A stretch of DNA of 22,655 bases from Rhodospirillales bacterium (GTDB taxonomy: Bacteria > Pseudomonadota > Alphaproteobacteria > Rhodospirillales > JASLLV01): positions 1-22,655 of the forward strand of contig JASMAE010000423.1 in the NCBI GenBank assembly GCA_030754475.1, in the 5' to 3' direction. Numbering within the stretch: position 1 is the stretch's first letter; every line of letters begins with the position of its first letter. The notes under the pieces were generated by a model that ran no database searches, was not told the DNA's origin, and saw only the letters and a list, made by a program, of their open reading frames with translations. This document shows positions 1 through 7,882 of this stretch, in pieces. Both the position numbers and the translations under genes were made by a program.

Positions 1-63
1 GCCAGCGTCGCGGAATTTTCGCGCATCCAGCAGTGTCGGTTGGCCGAGGCTTCCTTCGGGCAT
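1..63 (-). CDS. 5' end of an unidentified gene, cut by the left edge
   Basis: An ATG on the minus strand at 63-61 opens 21 codons that run off the window without a stop. The visible start reads MPEGSLGQPTLLDARKF. A purine-rich Shine-Dalgarno stretch (AAAAGGGAGACC) lies directly upstream of the ATG, which is the main reason to believe the start. The piece is too short to assign a family. The gene would be divergent from tRNA-Gly, and the alternating purine/pyrimidine palindrome at 109-130 lies in the shared upstream region. No signal peptide is visible in this fragment. It could also be chance. Confidence 0.45.
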   Translation of the reverse strand, partial: MPEGSLGQPTLLDARKFRDAG

Positions 64-264
64 GGTCTCCCTTTTCCGCGACGGGCGGGATTTCGCGCTC
101 CCTCGTTTGTACGCGCGCATGCGCGCGTGCTCCAAATAAAATCCCGTGTGCGGCGGCACGGGTCCGGCGCCGGAAGCGCGCGCACGACATGCGGAACCGC
201 GCCGCCGCCTTGCCCTCAGGCGCCCGATCGCCTATAGGTTTTCGAGTGTTCTGGGACGTGCCTC

Positions 265-338
265 GCGGGCGTGGTTCAATGGTAGAACGAAAGCTTCCCA
301 AGCTTTAAACGGGGGTTCGATTCCCCTCGCCCGCTCCA
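265..338 (+). tRNA. tRNA-Gly(CCC)
   Basis: A complete cloverleaf can be drawn by hand. The acceptor arm GCGGGCG (265-271) pairs with CGCCCGC (328-334), followed by discriminator T335 and an encoded CCA at 336-338. The D-arm carries GGTTCAATGGTAGAAC, the T-arm GGGGGTTCGATTCCCC. The anticodon stem AAAGC/GCTTT closes a seven-base loop TTCCCAA with anticodon CCC. The gene stands alone, about 85 bases before the enolase-superfamily gene. I see no clear terminator after it. Confidence 0.95.
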
Positions 339-424
339 CTCCTTCGCCGGACCCGAGCGCGGTCCCTAACCCAGCCTGAGCGGCGTCCGGGGCCAGCTCG
401 CCCCAATTCTCCGGGAGACGACCC

Positions 425-1537
425 ATGCCGCGCATCGAGACGATCGAGGCGTTCGCGATCCGCATTCCGTTGAAGCGCACGTTCGGGCTCAGCAGCGTAG
501 GCATCTCGAGCCGGGCGGCGGTGGTGACGCGTCTGGTCACCGATGACGGCCTCAAAGCCGAGGTCTACAACGGCGACAATCGCGCGCACGCGCGCGATAT
601 CGCCAAGATCGTCGAGGACGAACTCGCGCCCCTTTGCATCGGCGCCGAGGTGACGGCAGTCGAGCGGATCTGGGAGACGATGTTCGCCGTGGCCGCACCC
701 GCGCGCGACCGCAAGCTCGTGCTCGAGGCGATCGCCTGCGTCGACACCGCGATCTGGGACGCGCTCGGCCAATCGCTTGGGCTGAGCGTCTCGAAGCTGT
801 TGGGAGGCTACTGCGATGCGCTCCCCATCATCGCCATCGGCGGATACTACGAAGACGGCAAATCGCCTGCCGAGATGGCGGCCGAGATGGCGGGACTTCG
901 CGCCCGCGGCCTCGCGGGCTGCAAGGTGAAGGTGGGCGGGCTCGCGCCCGAGGCGGACGCAGACAGGATCGCGGCCGCCCGCGAAGGGGGTGGCGAGGGC
1001 TTCGTCATCGCCGCCGACGCCAATCGCGGCTGGGGCGTGGACGCGGCCATCCGCTTCGCCCGCCTGGTCGAGCCTTACGGGCTGGCTTGGTTCGAGGAGC
1101 CGTGCCATTGGTACGATGACGCCGCCGCCATGGCGCGGGTGCGCCAGGCGTGCACGCTTCCCATATGCGCCGGCCAGAGCGAGATCACCAGCCACGGCGT
1201 GCGACGGCTACTGGAAGCAGGCGCGGTCGACATGGTGAACTTCGACGCCTCCGAAAGCGGCGGCATCACCGAGTGGCGCCGCTCGGCCGCCATGTGCTCG
1301 GTGTTCGGCGTTCGCCTCGGCCACCACGAGGAGCCGCAGATCGCGCTCCATCTCTTGTCGGCCTACGCCAACGGCAGCTTCGTGGAATGCTTCGCCGATC
1401 CTGAGCGCGATCCGATCTGGGAAGGGATCGTGACCAACCGCCCGGCCATTGCCGACGGCGTGATCCGGGTGCCCGACGGGCCGGGCTTCGATATCCGCCT
1501 CGATCAGGACGCGCTCCGGCACTACCGCTGGGACTGA
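425..1537 (+). CDS. Mandelate racemase / muconate lactonizing enzyme family protein (enolase superfamily)
   Basis: A 370-residue enolase-superfamily enzyme of the mandelate racemase subgroup. Such enzymes abstract the proton alpha to a carboxylate and then racemise, dehydrate or lactonise the substrate. The N-terminal capping domain takes up roughly residues 1-125, followed by the TIM barrel. The expected active-site set is present: a KxK motif at K167/K169, metal ligands D198, E224 and E253, D274 and a candidate His base at H300 (or H301). The spacing closely parallels mandelate racemase itself (K164, K166, D195, E221, E247, D270, H297). The ATG at 425 follows a GGGAGA Shine-Dalgarno at about 7 bases. 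Substrate cannot be read from the sequence. The next gene on the same strand is a C45-type amidohydrolase, separated by an intergenic repeat, so co-transcription is uncertain. No signal peptide is visible; a cytoplasmic location is expected. Confidence 0.9.
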   Translation: MPRIETIEAFAIRIPLKRTFGLSSVGISSRAAVVTRLVTDDGLKAEVYNGDNRAHARDIAKIVEDELAPLCIGAEVTAVERIWETMFAVAAPARDRKLVLEAIACVDTAIWDALGQSLGLSVSKLLGGYCDALPIIAIGGYYEDGKSPAEMAAEMAGLRARGLAGCKVKVGGLAPEADADRIAAAREGGGEGFVIAADANRGWGVDAAIRFARLVEPYGLAWFEEPCHWYDDAAAMARVRQACTLPICAGQSEITSHGVRRLLEAGAVDMVNFDASESGGITEWRRSAAMCSVFGVRLGHHEEPQIALHLLSAYANGSFVECFADPERDPIWEGIVTNRPAIADGVIRVPDGPGFDIRLDQDALRHYRWD

Positions 1538-1543
1538 GCCGCC

Positions 1544-1629
1544 GCTAGAGCGGATTCAGTAATATTGACCGGATTCACGTGGGCGGCGGATCGCGCTCAA
1601 GCGATTCCCACCAATCATGATCTGCTCTT
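1544..1629. repeat. Intergenic hairpin repeat, short copy
   Basis: This element begins with GCTAGAGCGGATTCAG and ends with ATCTGCTCT. Its outer arms AGAGCGGAT (1547-1555) and ATCTGCTCT (1620-1628) are inverted with a single G/T wobble. Its core GATTCACGTGG.CGGCGGATCGC is shared with the larger copy at 10882-11167. The inner part folds as GTGGG...GATCGC, loop, GCGAT.CCCAC. It sits between two plus-strand genes, after the enolase-superfamily stop and before the C45 gene. It has the look of a MITE/REP-like intergenic element. Neither family name nor function can be given from the sequence alone. Confidence 0.65.
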
Positions 1630-1725
1630 ACGCTCGGACCTTGCGGCGGTGATGAGCTGTGCTTTAATTGCGAGACGCCGCGCACCCGTCGGCGCCGTTG
1701 CCAGCCGGCCAAGAAAGGGTTTGCC

Positions 1726-2892
1726 ATGACGACCATGACGACCATGCCGCTTATCGACGTCGGCGACGACGCGTTCGAACGCGGGCTCGTCCACGGCCGC
1801 GCGATGGCGGGACCCGTTCGCGAGAACCTCGAAACCTACATGCGCCGGTTCGAGGCGGGGGGCCGGAAGCGCACCGGGATCGAACGCCTGGGCGCCGAAT
1901 GGGCCGAGTTCATCGCCGCCGACAACCCCGAGTACGCCGACGAGATGCGCGGAATCGCCGAAGGTGCCGGGCTCGCGTTCCGCGACGTCGCGGTGCTGAA
2001 CGCGCGCTGGGAGATCGCCTATGCGGTCTTCGCCGGCGAAGCCGCGGCTTCGGCGGGCGCGGGCACCGTGGCCGACGGCTGCACGGCGTTCGGGCTGATG
2101 CCGGAGGCAACGGCCCACGGCGGCGCGCTGATGGGACAGAACTGGGACTGGCTCAGCGGCATCCGTGGCCACACCCTCATGCTGCGCGCCAGGCGCAAGG
2201 ACTTACCCGATTTCGTCGGCTTCACCGAGGCCGGGATCGTCGGCTGCAAGATCGGCGTCAACGAGGCGGGCATCGGGCTTTGCATGAACGGCCTGGTAAG
2301 CTCGGACGATGGCGAAAACGCGCTCTCCAAGCCGATCCACGTCCGCTGCCGCGAGATCTTCGACGCCTGGACCTTCGACAAGGCGATCATGGCGGTTATC
2401 CAGACCGACCGCACCTGCTCCGCAAACTTCCTGATCGGTCACGCCGACGGCGAATTCATCGACATCGAGACGACGCCGGGCGAGGCGTCGTATCTGTACC
2501 CCGACGCGGACGGCATCGTCACCCACGCCAACCACTTGGTGGTCCGCGGCCGCGCCACGTCGGAATTCGAGCGCCTGGGGCCGAGCACGCTGTTCCGGAG
2601 CCAGCGCCTGGCGCGGCTGCTGCGCCGCCACCGGGGCCGGATCGAGAGCGCCCACATCGAAGACGCGCTCCGCGACCACTTCTCGACGCCGTCCTCGATC
2701 TGCCGGCACGCCGACGACAGCCTGGCCGAGGCCCGGCGGTCGATCACGGTAACCTCGGCGATCATCGATCTGGGCGCGCGGGTGGTGCTGGCCACCGACG
2801 GCCCGCCGTGCGAGAACGCCTATCACACCTACGCTTTGGGGGTGCCGGCGGACGCCGTCGGCGAACCGGCGACCGCCGCGCTGCCGGCCTGA
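1726..2892 (+). CDS. C45 family autoproteolytic acyltransferase/hydrolase (Ntn fold)
   Basis: A 388-residue protein resembling the acyl-CoA:6-aminopenicillanic acid acyltransferase (IPNAT, peptidase C45) family. These are Ntn hydrolases made as a proenzyme that cleaves itself before a Cys, which then becomes the catalytic N-terminal nucleophile. The predicted cleavage site is G118-C119 within ADGCTAF, close to the Gly102-Cys103 site known for the fungal enzyme. Further family marks are LNARWEIAY (about 91-99) and GQNWDW (about 127-132). The ATG at 1726 has AAGAAAGGG about 7 bases upstream; the repeated MTT codons at the N-terminus allow restarts at 1735 or 1744. Bacterial members usually cleave amide bonds of unknown substrates, so penicillin chemistry should not be assumed. 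No secretion signal is evident. The gene follows an enolase-superfamily gene, and a joint catabolic or amide-salvage role is only an inference. Confidence 0.85.
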   Translation: MTTMTTMPLIDVGDDAFERGLVHGRAMAGPVRENLETYMRRFEAGGRKRTGIERLGAEWAEFIAADNPEYADEMRGIAEGAGLAFRDVAVLNARWEIAYAVFAGEAAASAGAGTVADGCTAFGLMPEATAHGGALMGQNWDWLSGIRGHTLMLRARRKDLPDFVGFTEAGIVGCKIGVNEAGIGLCMNGLVSSDDGENALSKPIHVRCREIFDAWTFDKAIMAVIQTDRTCSANFLIGHADGEFIDIETTPGEASYLYPDADGIVTHANHLVVRGRATSEFERLGPSTLFRSQRLARLLRRHRGRIESAHIEDALRDHFSTPSSICRHADDSLAEARRSITVTSAIIDLGARVVLATDGPPCENAYHTYALGVPADAVGEPATAALPA

Positions 2893-3098
2893 TCGGCCTC
2901 AGCTTCGGCCCCGATCGTGAAATCGAAGACCGGTTCTTCGGGTCCGGCGCGCGGGTCGAGTTCGCTCGCAATCGGGGTCGTCGTGGGCACGAAGCGGAAC
3001 GCGCCCTGATCTTCCGCCGCCGGCGGCGGTGTCCGGCGGATCCGCCAGGCGCCGAAGCCCGCGCTCAGCAGCGCGACGCCGCCCATGAACGCGAACAA
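2829..3098 (-). CDS. Possible small single-pass membrane protein
   Basis: An open frame of about 89 residues lies just downstream of the Lon-like gene on the same strand. It starts with TTG at 3098, or with ATG at 3086. It opens with a hydrophobic segment (FAFMGGVALLSAGFGAW) followed by RIRR, the pattern of one membrane helix with a cytoplasmic positive flank, then a Pro/Ala/Glu-rich low-complexity tail. Its 3' end overlaps the end of the C45 gene by 64 bases in antisense. There is no good ribosome binding site. In a neighbouring frame the sequence just upstream reads ATG then MLVPLAALG, which would join smoothly to the hydrophobic segment if one G were missing from the GGG at about 3100. The gene may therefore start at 3124 and be frameshifted. 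No family is recognised. Confidence 0.4.
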   Translation of the reverse strand: MFAFMGGVALLSAGFGAWRIRRTPPPAAEDQGAFRFVPTTTPIASELDPRAGPEEPVFDFTIGAEAEADQAGSAAVAGSPTASAGTPKA

Positions 3099-3158
3099 CC
3101 CAGCGCCGCCAACGGCACCAGCATCTGAATCAAACCGGACGTGCCCGCGCGCGCTTGG

Positions 3159-5544
3159 CTACGCCCGGATCCGGTCGGCGAGTACGCGGTCGAACTCTTC
3201 CAACTGCCGCATGGCACGGCCGTAGACGGTCTCGGGCGGATAGGTCCCGTCCGCCTGCGGCACGCCGGGCGCAACGCCGGTGAAGATCTCGAGCGCGTCC
3301 TCCACCGAGCGCACGCTCCACAGGTGGAAGCTTCCGGCCTCGATCGCGCCGGCGACGGCGTCGTCGAGCACGAGGTTGGGCTCGTTCGCGGCCGGCAGCA
3401 CCACACCCTGGCTGCCGGTGAGCTGGCCCGCGTCGCGACAGGTGCGGAAGAAGCCCTCGATCTTCTCCGCCACCCCGGCGACCGCCTGGACTTGGCCGCG
3501 CTGGTTGACCGAGCCGGTCACGGCGAGGTCCTGGCGGCACGCCAGGCTCGCGAGGTCCGAGATGATGGCCAGCACCTCGGCAACCGAGGCGCTGTCGCCC
3601 TCGACCCCGCCGTAGCTTTGCTCGAAGGTGATCGAGCAGTTGAAGGAGAGCGGGAAGCGCCGCGCGAAGTGGCCGGCGAGAAAGCCCTGCAACACCATCA
3701 CGCCCTTCTGCTGGATCGGTCCGCCGATGGCCACCTCGCGTTCGATGTTGGTGACCCCGCGGCGGCCGATCGAGGCCCGCGCCGTCACCCGCGCCGGTGT
3801 TCCGAAAGCGTGGTCGCCGAGATCGCGCACCGTGAGCGCGTTGATTTGTCCTATCACCGCACCATCGGTGTCGATCATGACGATGCCGCGGGCGATGTTC
3901 TCGTGCAGGCGGTCTTCGACCCGGGCATTGCGCCGCCGGCGGTTGGCGATCGCCCGGGCGACCGCGTCTTCGTCGATCGAGCCGCCCGCCGCGCCCGAAT
4001 CTTCGAGCGTGAGCGCGCTCGCTTCGCTCACGAGCGAGGCGATCAGTTCGAAGCGCGCGCTCAGCTTCTCGCGGTGCGCGGCCAGCCGGGACGCCGCGGC
4101 GAGCAGCCGCCCGATGGCCGCCGGCGTCAGCTCGGCTACGCCCAAGTCCCGGGCCACGCCGCGGATGAGGCCTGCGTAATTGGCGAGGTTCGCGTCCGTC
4201 GCGTCCATCTCGCCGTCGATGTCGGCCTTGACCTTGAAGTGGGTGCGGAACTCGGGGTCCACCGAGAAGAAGGTGTAGTACCAATGGGGCGCGCCAACGA
4301 TGACCACCTTGACTTCGAGCGGCACCGGTTTCGCACGCGGCGCACCAGCGACGGGGAGCGCGCCCGCGCGCTCGAGCTCCTCGAGGGCCACTTCGCGATC
4401 CCGGAGCGCGCCTTTGAGCGCCTCCCAGACGACCGCGTTGCGGGCGATCGCATCGGCGCGCAGGATCAAAACCCCGCCGTTGGCGCGATGGATCGAGCCC
4501 GACCGGATCAAGGTGAAATCCGTCTCCAGCACGCCGTCTAGTTGGCGGTACTCCATGCGGCCGAAGATGTTCTCGTAGGTGGGATTGGCCTCGAGGACGA
4601 CGCTCGGATGCTCGTCGTCGGCGTGATCGACGAACAGATTGACGGCGTAATACCGCTCGGGTGCCTCCGCCGGAACGAAATCGTCGCCTCCCGATTCGGG
4701 AGGCGGCGGGCGAAAGCGTCCCAGGCTCTCGACGATGTCGACGCGCATGGCGGTCAACCACCTGACCAGCGCGCCGAACGCCGCGAACGCGCCGATGACT
4801 TCGTCCATCAAGAGGCCGATCGCTATGTCGCCGACGTGTTGGTCGAGATCCTCGATCGTCTCGCTGAACTCCGCGTGACGGCTGACCGCCCAGCGATTGA
4901 TGCCCCGCAACTCTTCGGTGAAGGCATCGATCTTGCGGGAGATCGGCTCGGCGTCTTCGCGCGCCGGCGGCCCGGCGGCGGGCGGATCGCCGGCGGGCGG
5001 ATCGTCGGCGGCCTGGGCCCGCACCGACATCATTCCCTCGGTATCCTGCGCGAGTTCGAGCCCGTGGTTTTGCATCTCTGCGCGCAGCGCGTCCATGCGC
5101 GCGCTCGCCTCGGCCTGGACCTTCTCGCGTTCGACGCGGACGCGATCGAGGTAGTCTTCGCTTCCGAACGCGCCGGCGAGCGCTTCGCGAAGTTGCGGGA
5201 TAAGATCCGCCATGCGGTCGCGGAACCGGCGTCCGACGCCCGGCGGAAGTCGGTAAGGCTTCGGGCGGTGGGGCCGGCGGAAGTTGTTGAGATAGACCCA
5301 ATCGTCGGGCGGCGGCCGTTTGGCGACGACGGTGTCGAGGAATTCCAGCGTCGCAGTCATGCGCCCGCTGTGGTCCTCGCCGAGGACGAAGATGTTGAAA
5401 CCGGGATCGGCCACGGGCAGACCGAACTCAAGCGCCTCGCGCGCGCTGGTGCGACGATAGCGCGAAGGTCTCGCCGTCCGAGTCCGCGGGCACGGCGAAT
5501 CGCGGAAGGCCCACGTCGGCCGCGGCAAGTTTCTTGGGCGCCAT
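3159..5544 (-). CDS. LonB/YcbZ-like AAA family protease, frame broken near the N-terminus
   Basis: A Lon-type protease with an AAA_32-like ATPase region, related to E. coli YcbZ and LonB-like enzymes, of about 795 residues when the frame is restored. The C-terminal Lon domain carries the Ser-Lys dyad: Ser in GVEGDSAS (codon 3593-3591) and Lys in VAEKIEGFF (codon 3464-3462). They are 43 residues apart, as in E. coli Lon S679/K722. The nucleotide-binding loop is degenerate (GEDHSGRMT, with Arg in place of the Walker Lys), which is common in this family. An Ala/Gly/Pro-rich linker and a helical region sit in the middle. The natural start is ATG 5544 (MAPKKLAAADVGLPRF), but that frame stops soon after HQRA. 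The conserved REALEFGLP resumes in another frame across the CG repeat at 5438-5446, and two extra bases there give RAREALEFG, matching the family. The frame read upstream of the break to 5663 looks non-coding. The protein is probably cytoplasmic. Confidence 0.85.
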
Positions 5545-5738
5545 GGGGGTGCCGATACTCCGTTGCGCGAGGCCATGATTGCGCCCGCCTTCCGCCCGGT
5601 CAAGCGGCAGCGCGCGGGATCGGGGGCGCATTCATGATCGACAACAAGGAGCACGAAGTCCAAAACCGCGCTGATGATCGCTAAATGGTATCCTCACTCG
5701 CCGACCCGTCAGTGCGGCACTGCCCTCCGGAAGGCCCC

Positions 5739-6938
5739 ATGAACGAACAACGATCCCAAGCGCCTGTGCCGTTCGTCGTGCCGCTGACGTTGATGGCCGT
5801 CACCGCGGTCAGCATCCTCTCGACCGACATGTACACGCCGAGCCTTCCGCACCTTCCCGGCGTCTTCGCGACCACGCCCGAGACGGTCAAGCTCACCATG
5901 AGCCTGAATGTGCTCGGCTTCGCGTTGGCGCTACTGGTGTTCGGGCCGCTGTCGGACCGCTTCGGCCGGCGCCCGGTCCTGCTCGGCGGCCTCGCGGGCT
6001 TCATCGTCTTCACCTTGGGCTGCGCCGCGGCCCAGTCGATCGGCGCGCTGATCGTGGCCCGCACCCTTCAAGGCGTGATGGCGAGCGTCGAGGCGGTCAT
6101 CGCCCTCGCCGTCATTCGCGACCTCTACGACGAGGCGGGCAGCGTGCGGATCCTGGCGGTCTACGGGATGGTAATCTCGCTCGCGCCGGCGCTGGGACCG
6201 GTGATCGGCGGCTATGTCCACGTCGGCCTGGGCTGGCGCGCGAACTTCGCGCTGCTGGCGGTGCTCGGGCTTGCCGTAACCGCCATGGTGTGGCGCTGCT
6301 TGCGAGAATCGGGCGCGCCCGACCGCGCAGCCCTCAGGCCCGGCCGGGTCGTGGGCGATTATGTGCGGCTATTCGCCAACCGCCGGTTCTTCGCCAGCGC
6401 CGTCGTCTGCGGGACCTCGCTCGGCGGCATCTACGCCTTCGTCACCGCGGCGCCGTTCGTCTTCATCGACCGGCTTGGGGTCGCGACCCAGCACTTCGGG
6501 TTCTACCAGGCGGCGATCGTCGCCGCGTATTTCCTGGGAAGCCTCGCCGCCAACCGCGTGGCCGCCCGCTTCGCGATCGCCCCGATCCTGAGGGCCGGGA
6601 TTTGGATCTCGGGCGCCGGCGGGGCGGCGTCGATCGCGGTCCTTGCGTTGGGGCTGGAATCGCCGGTGACAATCACGGCGGCCATGGCGCTGTTTGCTTT
6701 CGGCGTCGGGCCCGTGTTCGCGACGGCGCCGGTCTGGTCGCTGCACGCGGCCCGCGGCAGCACCGGCGTGGCGGCGGCGCTGCTCAGCGCCGTCGAGATG
6801 GGGGGCGGCGCGATCGGGGCCTTCGCGGTCGGCATCTTCGACGACGGCACCGCCTGGCCCATGGCGATAACGGTCGCCGCCAGCGCCGCGGTCGCGTTGG
6901 TGGCGTATAAGCTCGCCGTCACCGCCGAGCCGACCTGA
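5739..6938 (+). CDS. Bcr/CflA family multidrug efflux MFS transporter
   Basis: A 399-residue major facilitator with about twelve hydrophobic segments, placed in the inner membrane. The early DMYTPSLPHLP (from residue 30) is a hallmark of the drug:proton antiporter subfamily Bcr/CflA. The loop between helices 2 and 3 carries motif A as GPLSDRFGRRP (residues 69-79). Members export drugs, sulfonamides, bicyclomycin or cysteine by proton antiport; the substrate here is unknown. I chose ATG 5739 because CCGGAAGG lies 5-6 bases upstream. An in-frame ATG at 5685 would add 18 non-family residues. It is divergent from the Lon-like gene. The HAD hydrolase follows after 19 bases and may be co-transcribed. 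Confidence 0.92.
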   Translation: MNEQRSQAPVPFVVPLTLMAVTAVSILSTDMYTPSLPHLPGVFATTPETVKLTMSLNVLGFALALLVFGPLSDRFGRRPVLLGGLAGFIVFTLGCAAAQSIGALIVARTLQGVMASVEAVIALAVIRDLYDEAGSVRILAVYGMVISLAPALGPVIGGYVHVGLGWRANFALLAVLGLAVTAMVWRCLRESGAPDRAALRPGRVVGDYVRLFANRRFFASAVVCGTSLGGIYAFVTAAPFVFIDRLGVATQHFGFYQAAIVAAYFLGSLAANRVAARFAIAPILRAGIWISGAGGAASIAVLALGLESPVTITAAMALFAFGVGPVFATAPVWSLHAARGSTGVAAALLSAVEMGGGAIGAFAVGIFDDGTAWPMAITVAASAAVALVAYKLAVTAEPT

Positions 6939-6957
6939 GGGCGGGCGAGGTGGCGAG

Positions 6958-7686
6958 GTGACCAAGCGGCTGGGCGAATTCAAAGCCCTCACGTTCGACT
7001 GCTACGGCACCCTGATCGATTGGGAAAGCGGGATATGGAACGCTTTGCGGCCGTTGCTGCAGGCCAACGGTTGCGATGCGCTGAGCCGCGCGCGCGCACT
7101 TGAATCCTTCGCCGAATCGGAAAGCCGGCAGCAGGCGGAAACACCGGAAATGCTCTATGGCGTGCTGCTGTCCCGCGTCCATCGGGCGGTCGCCGAGAGG
7201 CACGGCCTGGCCTCGTCGCCGGAATTGGACGCGGCGTTCGCGGGCTCGATCGCAGACTGGCCCGCCTTTCCCGACACGGCCGCGGCGCTTCGCCGATTGA
7301 AGCGGCGCTTCAAGCTGGTGATCCTCTCGAACGTGGACCGGGACGGGTTCCAGGCGTCTCGGACCAAGCTCGGTGTTGATTTCGACGCCGTCTACACGGC
7401 CGAGGACATCGGAAGCTACAAGCCTGCGGCCGCCAACTTCACCTACATGCTGGAGCGTGTGAGCGCCGATTTCGGCCTCGGCGCCGAAGACATCCTGCAC
7501 ACCGCCCAAAGCCTGTTCCACGACCACGTGCCGGCGTCCCGCTTCGGTCTCGCCAGCGCCTGGATCGACCGTCAAGGGCTCGCCAAGGGCGGGCATTGGG
7601 GCGCCACCGTCCGCGTTCCCGACCGGCCCGAGGCCGACTTCATCTTTGCGACCCTTGCCGATATGGCGGAGGCGGTCTTCGCCTGA
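6958..7686 (+). CDS. HAD family hydrolase, haloacid dehalogenase type II-like
   Basis: A 242-residue HAD-superfamily hydrolase. Motif I is FDCYGTLIDWE with nucleophile D14 and Tyr two residues later, the arrangement typical of L-2-haloacid dehalogenases rather than phosphatases, which have a second Asp there. Motif II is ILSNVD (S124, N125), motif III has K155 in SYKPA, and the motif IV region reads HTAQSLFHDHVPASRFG with D189 and a following His. A helical cap lies between motifs I and II (about residues 20-105). The start is GTG 6958 with GGCGAGG just ahead. It lies 19 bases after the exporter stop. Many proteins with this signature have no proven dehalogenase activity, so the substrate is open. 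Cytoplasmic. Confidence 0.85.
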   Translation: MTKRLGEFKALTFDCYGTLIDWESGIWNALRPLLQANGCDALSRARALESFAESESRQQAETPEMLYGVLLSRVHRAVAERHGLASSPELDAAFAGSIADWPAFPDTAAALRRLKRRFKLVILSNVDRDGFQASRTKLGVDFDAVYTAEDIGSYKPAAANFTYMLERVSADFGLGAEDILHTAQSLFHDHVPASRFGLASAWIDRQGLAKGGHWGATVRVPDRPEADFIFATLADMAEAVFA

Positions 7687-7692
7687 CCGGGT

Positions 7693-7711
7693 GCGGGTTT
7701 CCGAAATCCGC
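7693..7711. terminator. Weak stem-loop after the HAD gene
   Basis: GCGGGTTT (7693-7700) pairs with AAATCCGC (7704-7711) around a CCG loop, with one G/T wobble. It lies 6 bases after the HAD stop and between convergent transcripts (HAD on plus, tRNA-Gln on minus), where a bidirectional terminator would be expected. No T-run follows on either strand, so a classical intrinsic terminator is not supported. Confidence 0.3.
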
Positions 7712-7729
7712 GGTGTGCATCGCGGGTGG

Positions 7730-7803
7730 TGGCTGGGGCGGCAGGATTCGAACCTGCGGTCGCGGGACCAAAACCCGCTGCCTTACCACTTGGCTACGCC
7801 CCA
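7730..7803 (-). tRNA. tRNA-Gln(TTG)
   Basis: Read on the minus strand, the gene starts with TGGGGCG at 7803 and pairs it with CGCCCCA ending at 7734, followed by discriminator G and an encoded CCA at 7732-7730. The anticodon loop is TTTTGGT inside GCGGG/CCCGC, giving anticodon TTG. The T-arm GCAGGTTCGAATCCTGC is intact. It follows ispE on the same strand after about 80 bases. Confidence 0.95.
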
Positions 7804-7882
7804 CGGGGGACCAGATCGGGCGGCACCTTACGCGCCTTGACCGGACCCGGCAAGCGGGCCCCGAGCCCGGCCCGATTACGCC

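Noticed and set aside
1668..3128. Plus-strand ORF of 486 codons
   Set aside because: Arg-rich shadow of the C45 gene in another frame.
3130..5301. Long minus-strand ORF of over 700 codons
   Set aside because: Arg-rich, repetitive translation in a shifted frame of the Lon-like gene; no family likeness.
5545..5663. N-terminal extension of the Lon-like gene from 5663
   Set aside because: It is not like any family N-terminus, and the true one lies in a different frame starting at 5544.
4542..5684. Plus-strand ORF of 380 codons
   Set aside because: Antisense to the Lon-like gene, whose catalytic motifs are clear.
5635..5685. 16-codon ORF (MIDNKEHEVQ...) in the divergent region before the exporter
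   Set aside because: Too short, no good ribosome binding site, no family.
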